Shown one piece after another: positions 1-9,949 of a stretch of DNA of 64,000 bases. The position numbers were made by a program, and so were the translations under genes. The notes below the pieces were generated by a model, which was given only the letters and a program-made list of their open reading frames with translations, searched no databases and had not been told where the DNA came from. This DNA comes from Fomes fomentarius (Eukaryota > Basidiomycota > Agaricomycetes > Polyporales > Polyporaceae), in NCBI GenBank assembly GCA_022606135.1, contig JABYQN010000002.1, positions 62,001 through 126,000 of the forward strand. The letters run 5' to 3'. How positions within the stretch are numbered: the first letter of the stretch is position 1; every line of letters starts with the position of its first letter.

Positions 1-831
1 CACGGATGCAGCTCGACCTGGTTCGTCGAGGGGACGACACTCGTATCCTTGAGCAGGACCTCGAGTATCTTGACTGAGAAGTTCGACACTCCGATCGAGC
101 GAACCTTGCCTGTGTCCAGCAGCTTCTCCATGTCGCGCCACGTATCGACGTACGTCGGGCTCTGGTCATGCGGGATCGGGTTGTTGTCCTCCGTATACGC
201 CTGCGGCCAATGCATAAGGTAGAGATCGACATAATCGACGCCGAGCTTGTCGAGCGACTCCTGTAGCGACGCGGCGACGCGGTGGTGGTGGTGATTTGGG
301 AGCTTTGTAGTGAGGAAGATTTCCTCGCGTGGGACGCCGGACTCGCGGATCGCCTTGCCGACGTTCTCTTCGTTTGAATATCCGTACGCCTGCGTTGGGA
401 ACAGATAACGTGTCAGTTGGAATCGTTCTATTCAATGGCGTGTGGTCGAGGTGACGCTGACCGTGTCGATGTGCCTATATCCCAGCTAGCGGTACCGCGC
501 GAGGAGGCAACGAGAGTGTCAGCGCGCAGAGACAGGTATAGTCTCCTCCGAGTACCTACCTGCAACGCCGTCTTGCACAGTTGCTCGACGACCTCTCCCC
601 CGCCGGAGGGACCCAACCAGCACCTGCGCCGAGATATCTGTCAATAGACAAGTTCGAGCTCTCCAAGCAGTGCGGGGCGGTCTGCTTGAGATTCCGTCAG
701 ACCACAAGGGCCTTTCCGCGGTAGATGCAACATGGGTCAATGATCATTCCGGCAATGATAACTCACCCCATCCCGACAGAGGGCATCTTGTAACCAGAGT
801 TCAGCGTGAAGCTTGGGATATCGGCCGCCAT
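1..831 (-). CDS. Aldo/keto reductase, 3' end cut by window
   Basis: NADPH-dependent oxidoreductase of the aldo/keto reductase fold, probably cytosolic and acting on small aldehydes or ketones. Exons read on the minus strand are 767-831, 560-623, 462-485 and 1-389, all joined in frame with GT-AG introns. The start is ATG at 831, giving an N-terminus beginning MAADIPSFTLNSGYKMPSVG. Joining exons three and four produces GYRHIDTAYGYSNEENVG, which holds the family Asp50 and catalytic Tyr55. Further along are FLTTKLPNH (catalytic Lys), LGVDYVDLYLMHWP (catalytic His) and GVSNFS. About 180 residues are visible; the C-terminal third, including the cofactor phosphate-binding region, lies left of base 1. 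The 24-bp third exon explains why no single long frame is seen. Family assignment is firm; the substrate cannot be told. Confidence 0.93.
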
Positions 832-1224
832 CCTGTTTGGTCCAACAGGCAACTAGTCAATCGGTTACGGGGATGAACACGTCGTCAGGTAGCTAAGCTT
901 GGAACCGGAGCGAGTTCATATACTTAGCTTCTACAGTGAACAGCGAGGACGGAGCAGCTCCTCCAGAGTCTGTTCCCGCCGGACCGTACTGCAGCCACCT
1001 GACAGCGTTCGGCCCGGCGGGTCAACGTCGATGAAGCTCGCAATCAAGGTTCAAACTTCAACGTCATTTGATGTGTACGAGAAGACCTCAGAGCACAGGC
1101 TGGACAACAAGTACTCGCACCTCCGAAAGTTTGATATTTGAGCACTTTTGAACCCAAGTAGTATACTATACACCGGTCCAACTTATAAATTATCTTTATT
1201 TTATGCAACCTTAAAAGAAATGTA
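832..1224. other. Intergenic, no gene seen
   Basis: About 390 bases between the reductase start and tRNA-Lys. It must hold the reductase promoter on the minus strand. I see no coding pattern with splice support and no repeat. The last 80 bases before the tRNA are AT-rich. Confidence 0.5.
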
Positions 1225-1313
1225 GCCCGCCTAGCTCAATCGGATAGAGCGTCAGACTCTTATCAGCTATGCGGGTGATCTGAAGGCTGCGAGTTCGACC
1301 CTCGCGGTGGGCT
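1225..1313 (+). tRNA. trnK-CUU: tRNA-Lys(CUU) with 15-nt intron
   Basis: A seven-base acceptor stem pairs GCCCGCC with GGTGGGC (one G-U). The A box (TAGCTCAATCGGATAGAGC) and the B box (GAGTTCGACCCTC, T-arm) are canonical. The anticodon CTT is at 1259-1261, followed by A37. Removing 1263-1277 (15 nt) restores a 7-nt anticodon loop closed by TCAGA/TCTGA, so this is a standard nuclear tRNA intron one base 3' of the anticodon. Position 1313 would be the discriminator. A run of T at 1316-1320 is the RNA polymerase III terminator. Confidence 0.95.
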
Positions 1314-2159
1314 AGTTTTTGCTTTCCTGCTGCCCTTTTTGTAAGACGGGCTAGAAGTTGACGCATACATGACCCTTTTGCTAGTGACCTTGACTTTCAA
1401 TTTGCAGCAACAACATGAGTCACACAGCCCCTCACCTAGTATGACGAGTTAGGGCTAGCATGCTTTCTGGCGCAGAATCGCAGAGACTGTGTCTCCACTT
1501 CAAGTGATCCCGCCACCGTGGTTCGACGATCGGTACGGATTATGCGGGGGACTTTACTACTGGTGCACCTCCGCAGCGTAGTATCAACTAAAGTCCTACC
1601 TGTGAACAATCGATTGAGAAGGGTCGTTTGTTGGACTTCCTCAGCGCATATTCGCCAATTTATTGGGTTGTCCAGACCAAGCCGCCTCTTTGCTGAGCGC
1701 GGCCGGGCGTACAGCCTGGGTCAGGACCCACACAAAATTCCTATTCAACGATGAACGTCACGGCCGCTTGGTACACTCTGAAGGAGATGCACGCAAAGAA
1801 GGTCGCGGGGTACCTCAACGCTAGCGAGGCTGAGGCCGCGCCAGGGCCTGTGCAGCCATGTCAAAAATATCTACGAGATGCACTGGGGTTGGACTCGCAT
1901 GCTCATCTTTAACCTCTCGACCACCTTCAACAGCGGTGCCAGCAACCGCCCATCGTGCCCCCTCCAAACAGCTTGCTGAATCATCGACATCGGAGTTCCA
2001 GTTGACGGCCGCGACCTCTTCCGGTCGACCGCCCTCCATCGCTACGTCTAGGTCAAGGCGACCCTCGACTCGGAGTACGCTCAGATACTTTACGAGGCTG
2101 GAGGAAGTGTCACCGACCGCAACCGGTGTAGCAGCACGCCCGCACACGACATCATCATG
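1314..2159. other. Gene-poor stretch with coding-like scraps
   Basis: No intact gene is supported. Around 1752-2160 short plus-strand frames look protein-like (for example an open frame from ATG 1752, then another reading KNIYEMHWGWTRMLIFNLS, then ATLDSEYAQILYEAGGS), but they lie in different frames, are broken by stops and are not bridged by obvious introns. This may be a decayed gene just outside the left arm of the inverted duplication. I do not recognise a family. The 182-codon minus-strand frame at 1821-2369 crosses the arm boundary and is probably chance. Confidence 0.25.
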
Positions 2160-3288
2160 TCCCATACTGGGCGTAAGATAAGTGGCCAGCATAAGTAATG
2201 GAAGGGGAGGGTCATAGACTGGTATGTACTTTCCGCATGTAGATATGACGCACGAGTGAGGCGCGCCAAGTGCATGAGACGATGACGCGCGGATAGACGA
2301 TGGCGAGTAAGTACAGGTACGCTCCAGTCGTGTGGGATCCGGGACGGGACAAGGTGGCAGGATTGACACGGATCTATTGAACCGAGGTATGCATATCTGA
2401 TATGTCGTATGACGAGTTCTGACGGTCAGTCCACCCGCATAAGTCTCTGAAGTCGCATTGAAAATTGCATCAAGCGCTTACCTCTCTTGTCATCGCCTTG
2501 ATTTCCTTGCAAGCGTTCTGATCGCGTCTTTATAGCTAAAGTGCGTCACCGACTTCGAAGATTCGAAGTAGAGGGATCATTGCAACATCATGGCCCAGAA
2601 TATCAGGATGGTAGAAGAGAGGAGAGTTTGAATGCGGGTTGGCACCGGACAGACGGAACTGAGTACAGCATGGTTTGCGGACGTTAACCGCCCCTTCTCG
2701 CCCGATTCTGGCTCAGGGAAGGGCATGTGAGCTTGTTCGACATCTTCAGCCAACCACTGACCAGTTCAAATTTGAGAATCAGTCTGGAATCGGTGCTGCC
2801 AGCTCCCAGCGCTCCGTCTCTTTCAGCGTCTAACACGATGCCACGAGCACTACTACTACTAGGTCACAGTTACAGTCCAAAACAACCGTTGAAGACTCGT
2901 CTAGGGTTCCAAGCGTCACCGTGTACGCGAAGAAACTGCGGTTTCTCCAGGGGTATGCTCTCCTCGGGCCAATCATATTTCTCATCGTTTGTTGTCACTT
3001 ACTGCATACTAACTCCGAGAACTCAGAACCCTAAACGTCTACACCGTCTTATCCCCTTCCTCGAAGGTAAGCATTCATTCCATCTAGTGGCACCGACCAA
3101 GTGGCGCCGACCAGCATGGAACATTGTGATTCTTGCTTCACCGTGACATGACGACATGACATCTTCCGACTAATACCAAATATTCGTCACCAACCATCAT
3201 CCCTCTCCCTGGTCTGCGCGGATCAAACTTCACTTGTCTACTTATGGTCCTTCAAATTTACACGAGCCTCAGCGATTGCGCCTGATCC

Positions 3289-3295
3289 TATAAAA
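3289..3295 (+). promoter_or_regulatory. TATA box of left secreted-protein gene
   Basis: TATAAAA lies 82 bases before the ATG at 3377. A matching TATAAAA stands about 105 bases before the start of the right-arm copy, so the core promoter is conserved between the paralogues. Confidence 0.6.
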
Positions 3296-3376
3296 TCCCT
3301 TTCTTGTTATCGATATCCAGCAGTGAAGTTGAATCCTCTTCTCCCTTCGCCCACTTCACCACAGTCTCATTCCACA

Positions 3377-4190
3377 ATGTTCTTCAACTCGCTCACTGTC
3401 TTCGCCACCATCGCTTTTAGCGCCTTCACCTCGGCCATCCCGCTCGCCAATGAGCAGGCCGGTGTGATTTCCCCCAAGGACGTCGTTTTCCCTGTTGCTC
3501 CGGCGAATGGTGTTGTCACTGGCGACGTCCTTCCTCGTGCTGGCTTGGACAGCATCGTCTCAATCCTCACCGATATGCACGTCCAGCTCGTCCCCGTCAC
3601 GGCGCCGCTCAGTGAGTATTGAGTCTCTCCTTGGACTATGGTGTGATACAGATAACAAATTGTGTCCAACAGAGTTTGTGACAGCCAACAATGCTACGTT
3701 CGACGCCGTCTCTCCCTCCCTCGACCACATCAAGAGCATTCTCAACAACGGTATCGCCCGTCTCAAGGCTCTCTCTGGTCAACCTCGGTCGGTCCTCCTC
3801 GCGTCCCCGTTCAAGAATGACGCCGAGTTAATTTCGATCACTGACCTGGGCTCCCTCCTCGCCACGGTTACCACCGTGAGTGGGGTCTACCGTGTTCCGT
3901 CTCACTATTGTTTTGACGTTGTGTCTCATTATCTCTCATAGGCGATCACCGTCCCCCTCGGTACCGTCGTCGCTCTCGATGGGCTTCTCGTGCCCCCCCT
4001 TGCGGCTATCCTCACTGATGTGGGGGCGCTCGTCGGTGCACTTCTCGCTGCTGTTTTGAGTTTGGTTAACGTGCTTGTCGCTGCTCTCCCACCTACCCTC
4101 ACTAGCCTCCTTACTCCGCTTGTCACTCGTGACGTTGCTACCACGCGTGCTGTTGGCGCTACTCAGCTCCTCTCCCTCCTTGGTTTGTGA
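3377..4190 (+). CDS. Small secreted hydrophobic-repeat protein, left copy
   Basis: Exons 3377-3611, 3673-3875 and 3942-4190 encode 228 residues. The first 20 residues (MFFNSLTVFATIAFSAFTSA) are a clear signal peptide, so the product should be secreted or wall-bound. The mature protein has no cysteine framework. Residues about 60-150 are a mixed, probably helical region; residues about 150-220 are a Leu/Ala/Val-rich stretch with the repeating look VGALVGALLAAVLSLV. It ends LLSLLGL. I do not recognise a named family; small secreted proteins of this style occur in wood-decay and mycorrhizal Agaricomycetes. The paralogue at 38091-38902 has identical exon lengths (235, 203 and 249 bp) and the same intron phases. 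The start has a TATA box 82 bp upstream. Function unknown. Confidence 0.85.
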
Positions 4191-6430
4191 GTGCAGTTAG
4201 TCACATACGGACTATAGACTCTCCCCCCTCTTTCCCTCCTCCCTCTTCCGATGTTTCCGATGAAACTTTGATTCGTAATTACCTCGAAAGCAGTAATCTG
4301 CAGTAGTCTGAACGTGTATGTGCCGGGACGTCATCGCGGTACACAAATTGAGGAGTCCGACGGCCACTTTGTGGGGATGCGTGTCTTCTACTGCCCCGCG
4401 GGAACAAACTTCTGAGTAGACACGTGGAGGCAGCGCGACGGCTTACAACCATCGCGTACTCCGGGGGGCGAGGAGTCATCCGGGAGGAGTGATCAGGTTC
4501 GGGGCCATTTCATGCACAATGGGGTGCTACATATATTTCATAGAGTAGTGTCCAACATGGGCTTCGCCCGTGGACAATAAATCGGATCCCAAAAAACAAA
4601 AAAAAAGAGACGTGGAGACTGCTTGTCTTCCACGGATGCTTGATGTGCTGCGATTGGTAGGGACGATCTCTCACCACACCGCAAACCTCGATCCATTTGT
4701 ACCTTTCCTCTCGGCCTTTTGGCTCTGGCACGGAAAGTGGTGGACACTGTCATTATCGTCATCGAGACGTTGGAGCATATATTGAGCTAGACTGACCCAT
4801 TCCGGGATGTCGCGATTTGACATGATCAAGCCCCTACCACCGCTGACTTTGGTCTGAATGTTGAGGCGGGAGCCGTGGGAAGACGACAGACAAATGATGG
4901 GAGCCTTCTGGAGATCAGTCCAAAGTACGACTATGTCGCAATAGCTCCTTGCGTAGATTGTTTTAAAGACTACCAGTACCGAATACAAGGATTCAATGGC
5001 ATTCCGTTGCTCCGGGTGTTCAAGGGACGAAATGCTGCGTCGTGGAACTTCCTTGTTCGGAACCGGATTATCAGCAGATTTACCAACTTTGAAAGTGACC
5101 TCGCGTGTATCCTTCCTGTAAGCCGCTAAGAAGATTCTTATTGGACGACTGAGACAGACGCGCAGAGACGTTTGGCCGACCTCTCTCCACTATGACAACT
5201 CTCTTTTGGTCGAGCGGAGAACTGGAAGGAGGAGCAACATGCACACGGGTAATCGGATTCCTCAAACCAAAGTGATTCTCGTGCCTGCATGCAAGGATGC
5301 AAACCCGTAAGAGTTCAGAGATGCGTCCAAGGGCTCCATTCCTCCGAGTCCCTCAGCCGCGTTACTCCCCCAGATTTAGCATGAGGTGTCAGTGAGAGTT
5401 TGGCCCACACGAGACTGAACTCACGCCGGCTCCCCGGCTCATGGCGTCTACAAGACCTGCCACCCTTTTTGTTCAATACAGGCGCTTCACATTCATTCTA
5501 CGGTTTCTACCGACATGCAAGTCCCGCAGGAGTTCCAAGTTACTGGGATATTGCATGTCCTGTGAGTATGTCCGACCTCTGTGTGCACATAGTGCGGTCG
5601 GCGAAACCCAGCGCCCGTCGCCCGAGCTTCTTGGACGCTCTATCTAATATCTATCGACTCCCAGGCCGAGTCCCGTCTGCTCCTCATGACATAGAGTTTG
5701 TCAGATCCTCACACGCACCGCGCAGGCCTTTTCATCCAACCTACACTAATGGCATAAGCTATGACGCTAAGGCTTGAGACGATGCTGCGTTCACTCAACT
5801 CTCAGGTGCGGCACTACACGGCATACTGCAAACTCACGGCGTACTGTAACATCTTGCTTCGAGAGCCGTAGACCTGGGTGTCGGAGCACGGAGATGAAGT
5901 CCTGAAGCAACGTGGTGCGTGAAATTTTCATTCTATTGTCCGATCTACCCCCGAAAGTCGTTGGCTACTATTTGCGAGATCTCTCGTCGTTCTATCCAAA
6001 GAAACGGCTAGGGGTGGTCACGCCATGTCACTCTATGTTGACATCTTTTGTCGTGTTCATCTTATTGGACTGACATCGACAGATCGACTTCTATCACTGA
6101 TCAATTGATATATGGCACAAGGTTTTGGTTTAGCTCAAGGTGTTGATATACTTGGCTTCTAATATCACTCAATCATCCTGGCTACAGTTGTCAATGCCTC
6201 ACGCAAGGGAAGGATGTGCTTCGAACGCCAATTAGCTTTCCAATCGACCTACTGAATGCATTTGGGCTCTGTGCCTCAAAACGCAATGCCCTCCGTCCTG
6301 AGGTTCCTGTACGAACGTCTCCTCATCCGGTCACATGTTTGAAGACGCACCCACAACCTCTGCACGATAGCAGCGCAGTCGCACCGTCCGAGACGAGTAT
6401 ATCAAATCCGTCCAAAAGAATTATCCCACA

Positions 6431-7252
6431 TTCGTTCCGCACAGCGACTGGCTATGTGCGACGTCACGCGCCGCGACCATGGAGTTCGCAGGGAAGTTCG
6501 GTGGACCCCAATACCTTTCAGCCGTGACAAGACGGATGAATGTTCCAGGGAACGGAGCCAACATCGCGGGTGTTGAACGAGACCTCAACTTCCTGGTTCT
6601 GAAGCATCGACGGGATGTCAATTCTGAGTAATAACCGGGTGTAATCGTACTCGACTTCCCAGAATATGTCAGCCCACAGGGCAGTACTATCTCCACGACT
6701 CGTGCAGGTGCATAGCTATGAACTATGTCGGGTCACGTCGATCGTTGTATTCCGTGGAATGGTGGACAAATCTGGCACGTCTGCAGACACGGAACATGCA
6801 GCACCATGGTGCTTCCCCAATGCATCTCTTAGTGTAACATAGAAACCCCTGTAGCCTTCCTGAAGCTGTGAGGTTGGGACCGTGAGACAGACCGCAGAGA
6901 TCATTACAGAATCGATCAGCCAACTTATGTACGAAATCACAAAACATAGAAGATAATCAATACAGGATGCCCGAGACCACCACCGTTTTCCAAGACTCAT
7001 CTGGGTCTTCTTTCTGCCACCAATCCGTGACAAACGGGCCCATAGTGTTAAGATCACTATGAATGTATTGAGCAGGACTGCGCGGTACTAGGCATACGAG
7101 CTTGTCCACAATGTGTCCCCATTCAGTGAGCAGCTCGACTGCAGAGGCACGTAGCTCTGCAGAAGTCTCCAGAACCGAGGCTCCGAACAATAGGGGTTGG
7201 TCTTCGGTGTATACCCATGCGACGGTCACCAAGTCTTGTGCCAATCGATAGG
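6431..7252. other. Intergenic; one doubtful 50-codon frame
   Basis: This lies between the left arm and the F-box gene. A plus-strand frame runs from ATG 6479 to TAA 6631 (50 residues, begins MEFAGKFGGPQYLSAVTRRM) with a protein-like composition, but I find no homologue by recognition and no splice support. The minus-strand frame at 6957-7244 could be a C-terminal extension of the F-box gene if the intron at 7283-7347 is not used as modelled. Confidence 0.25.
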
Positions 7253-8293
7253 CTAGAGGGGCAGAGTCGGCAGGGAATCACCCTATGACAAAGAGCATGA
7301 GCAGCACGAATACGAATGGACTCGAAGCCGCCTGGGAAGATGCTTACGAGAATCATGTCCACTTGCAGGAAACGCAAGCGTGGAAACATTACCCGTATCT
7401 CGTAAAGACCCAGCTGAGAGCGCGACGCTTGCGTTACTAATGGTAGTGCCAATAGCCTCAAGCTCAAGAGCTGCGTTCCTACTAGCATGTTAGCGACAAA
7501 GTGCAACGGTGGTCTGTCGCACGATAGATGAAGGTGTTGTAGATGAGAGGGGATGGGTAAGCCGGCGCGAAGGAACACGGAAGGGGTTGCGAGGGTCCTC
7601 AGCGATGGCAGTTGCGCACCGCACATGTTGAGATCCAGTCCTTCGTCCTCTATTAGATAGTTAGAAAATGGAACAGAAGCGACGTCTAGTTCCGTAAGCT
7701 CAGGATGCGCCGCAAAGAAAGGGGCGAGCTGTATCATAGCATGATCTAGATTGGTGCGGAATGCGCGGAGGTGAAGGACACGGGATTGATTGAGTGCCCG
7801 TCCGATTGTGAGTTCTGACTCGTGCCCTCCACAGGCACAGACGGTCAACGAGAGGGAGCGAAGATTGATGAGAGTATTCCAGGAGGATGGAAGAGCCAGC
7901 TCCGAGAGGAGGTCGGGGGTGTGTTTGAGGTTGAGCATCTCCAGATGCAGTGGAATTGACGAGCAAGAAGAGCGTAGTGTGGCGAAAAAGAGCAAGGCAG
8001 AGCGGTCGTCAAGCGTGACGGACCGATAGCGGATGGTTTCCACCATATGTCTGAATGCGTGGTTCAAACACATGACGTGCGTCATGGTCTGTCCGTCTTC
8101 CGTAAACTGGAATATCAGGACCCATAGCTCGATTGGGAGTTTGCATGGGTACTGTACAAAAACTGTACGTGCACTGAGTCCTGGAGGAGGCTGACAAGCT
8201 CAAGCCGAACTTACCGGTCTTCGGTCGCCTCCATCTTCGGACCTTGTGAACGATGTGCGATTTAAGATGCTGGCACCCAAACGAGCTTGACAT
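7253..8293 (-). CDS. F-box/LRR-like protein
   Basis: Probable substrate-receptor subunit of an SCF ubiquitin ligase. Modelled exons on the minus strand are 8215-8293, 7348-8180 and 7253-7282 (313 residues). The F-box-like start is KLPIELWVLIFQFTEDGQT at about residues 39-57. It is followed by degenerate leucine-rich repeats (LRSLSLTVCACG, LTELDVASVPF, LQHLHLSCDRPPL, LRFLQVDM), as in the lineage-expanded F-box proteins of Agaricomycetes. The first intron would be only 34 nt (8181-8214), with a perfect GTAAGT donor, and it places the F-box in frame. The last exon is short and ends at TAG 7253-7255; reading through instead extends the frame to 7123. Target unknown. Confidence 0.72.
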
Positions 8294-9949
8294 TGCTAGT
8301 TGTAGAAGCGCGTAGAGGGGGTTGGGAGCTGTGAGATGTGTTTGTGAGGAGCGGGGGGCGACATCTGCGCTATGGCATAAGAGGGGGGCAATACTGGTGA
8401 CAACGCGCGCCGTTCATGAAGGGAACGAGTACAAGGGAGTACTTGATAGTCACGACCCCGCGAGCACACCGTATCAGGTAGAGTATAATGTTACAGCGTC
8501 AGCACACAGCGCTATGAAGCTCAAAAGTGGTGTATATGATAAGTATCAACGGAGGAGGAGGAGGGCGGAGACTTACAGGGTTTCGACTGGGCGCTTACAA
8601 CATGGTTGATCAACCACGTGCCAAGCAACGCCTTTCGAAGTCAGACTCTGAGTACTTGAGTCTTTACCGGTTAGCCCTTGATTCTGTATGGTGTCAATGA
8701 AAGGTCAGATCAACTGGACTTCAAGTTGTACGGATCCAGCTGTAAGGACGGCGGACGATTAGTATCGGCGTATCGTACACCACTCTGGCAGTACGACTCT
8801 CTCACTGATGAACCGCAAGCTTCACGTGTTGGGGAGTATGACTGAGAGGAGAGCTCAAGGTGAGTAAAGTTCCACTTTGTTGTAGCGCCAATGCAATGTC
8901 TGATATGCGGGCTGCTCTCTCGCATCCTTCCCAGGGAGTAGTAACGCCGTGCTACCCCTCAGAAGTCGAAAGCAACTTCTTAGCTATGGCCCACGGTCAT
9001 GATCGTTCGCCAGATCCTAGAAACCAAGTCGCCAGTAAAGCTGCCTCAAACTTTGACTGTTACTTTGCTGTGGCTAAGGCCTCGGCATTCATATCTCATA
9101 TATGGGTCTGTCTGCTCTTGCTCCGTTGGTCAGAAATGTATGCCAGTGAGACCTTCCAACCCTCATCATCGCCTTCGTCCCACAGCAAGACCTCAAGGAT
9201 AATTGTGATGCATACTTGCGTGCACACGCCGCTCCACATCTACAGATTTTGGGGGGGGGGGCGCGTGAACACGCGAATACAGATACATAGCACTGAAGAC
9301 GTTCGGCGTGCGTGCTCGAGAAGGTTGTATAGCAACAAGGGGTGCTGTCAAGGCGATGACCATATACACGCCCTTGAAGCAACAGCGCAGATTATACTTG
9401 ACACAGTGGCGTCGCGCCCAAATCTCCCCTTCCGCGTTCCAATTCTCATCGACACCGCCTCATGACGCCGATCTCAAGACTCAGTGCCCATCGACGCACC
9501 ATGACTGTCGTCAAAACACTCCCAACTAACATTAGAGGTAATCTCTCCAACAATCTACACAGATAGGTATATTCTATCAAGCGTTTCCGAATAACGCATT
9601 ACACCGTGGCTCGACAGGACGTGTCTTGTTCCACATTGAGCAGTTCCGATGTCGGTCGGCCTCGAAGACAGATCCCGAAGAAGGTGGGAGTCATTGCGGC
9701 GCAGGCAGTGACCAGAGAACCATGTATCTATCATTGAACCGCCTTGGTCTGTATCACGGACAGACTACGAGTATAAATCGTTCAACCGACTCTCGATCTC
9801 GCAGTACTATCCTCTCACAGACAACGCTGCCCCATTCACTGGGGTCCTTGCGTACCCCCTATTGGTGCGGGTGATGATGTTCCATTATTACAAGGTGATG
9901 GCACTCAAGTCGCTGACGACGTCTACGTCTGCAGAGTAATCGATCATTT
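8294..9949. other. Gene-poor region with a G11 run
   Basis: No supported gene in about 1.65 kb. The longest frame (8860-9465, plus) has uneven composition and no recognisable motif. An uninterrupted run of 11 G sits at 9251-9261. The final few hundred bases must contain the HET gene promoter; no clear TATA box is visible. Confidence 0.4.

Larger units (their letters stand above)
2160..6430 (+). repeat. Left arm of inverted segmental duplication
   Basis: This segment matches the reverse complement of about 34540-40150 in collinear order. Matching blocks I could pair by eye are 2160-2380 with 39950-40150, 2560-2730 with 39550-39820, the gene 3377-4190 with 38091-38902, 4620-4870 with 37450-37720, 4880-4980 with 37360-37440, 5130-5180 with 37160-37220, 5280-5370 with 36890-36980, 5390-5530 with 36700-36830, 5760-5880 with 35220-35360 and 5890-6230 with 34720-35100. 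Weaker similarity continues to about 6430/34540. Apart from the secreted-protein gene the arm looks non-coding. Blocks differ by many substitutions and small indels, so the duplication is old and is not an assembly duplicate. Confidence 0.88.

Noticed and set aside
1821..2369. 182-codon minus-strand open frame
   Set aside because: It straddles the duplication-arm edge, is absent from the other arm and lacks any motif or splice support.
2727..3146. 139-codon plus-strand frame in the left arm
   Set aside because: The matching part of the right arm does not keep the frame, so it is not under coding constraint.
8860..9465. 201-codon plus-strand frame
   Set aside because: Composition is uneven, it spans a G11 run, and no motif or intron logic is seen.
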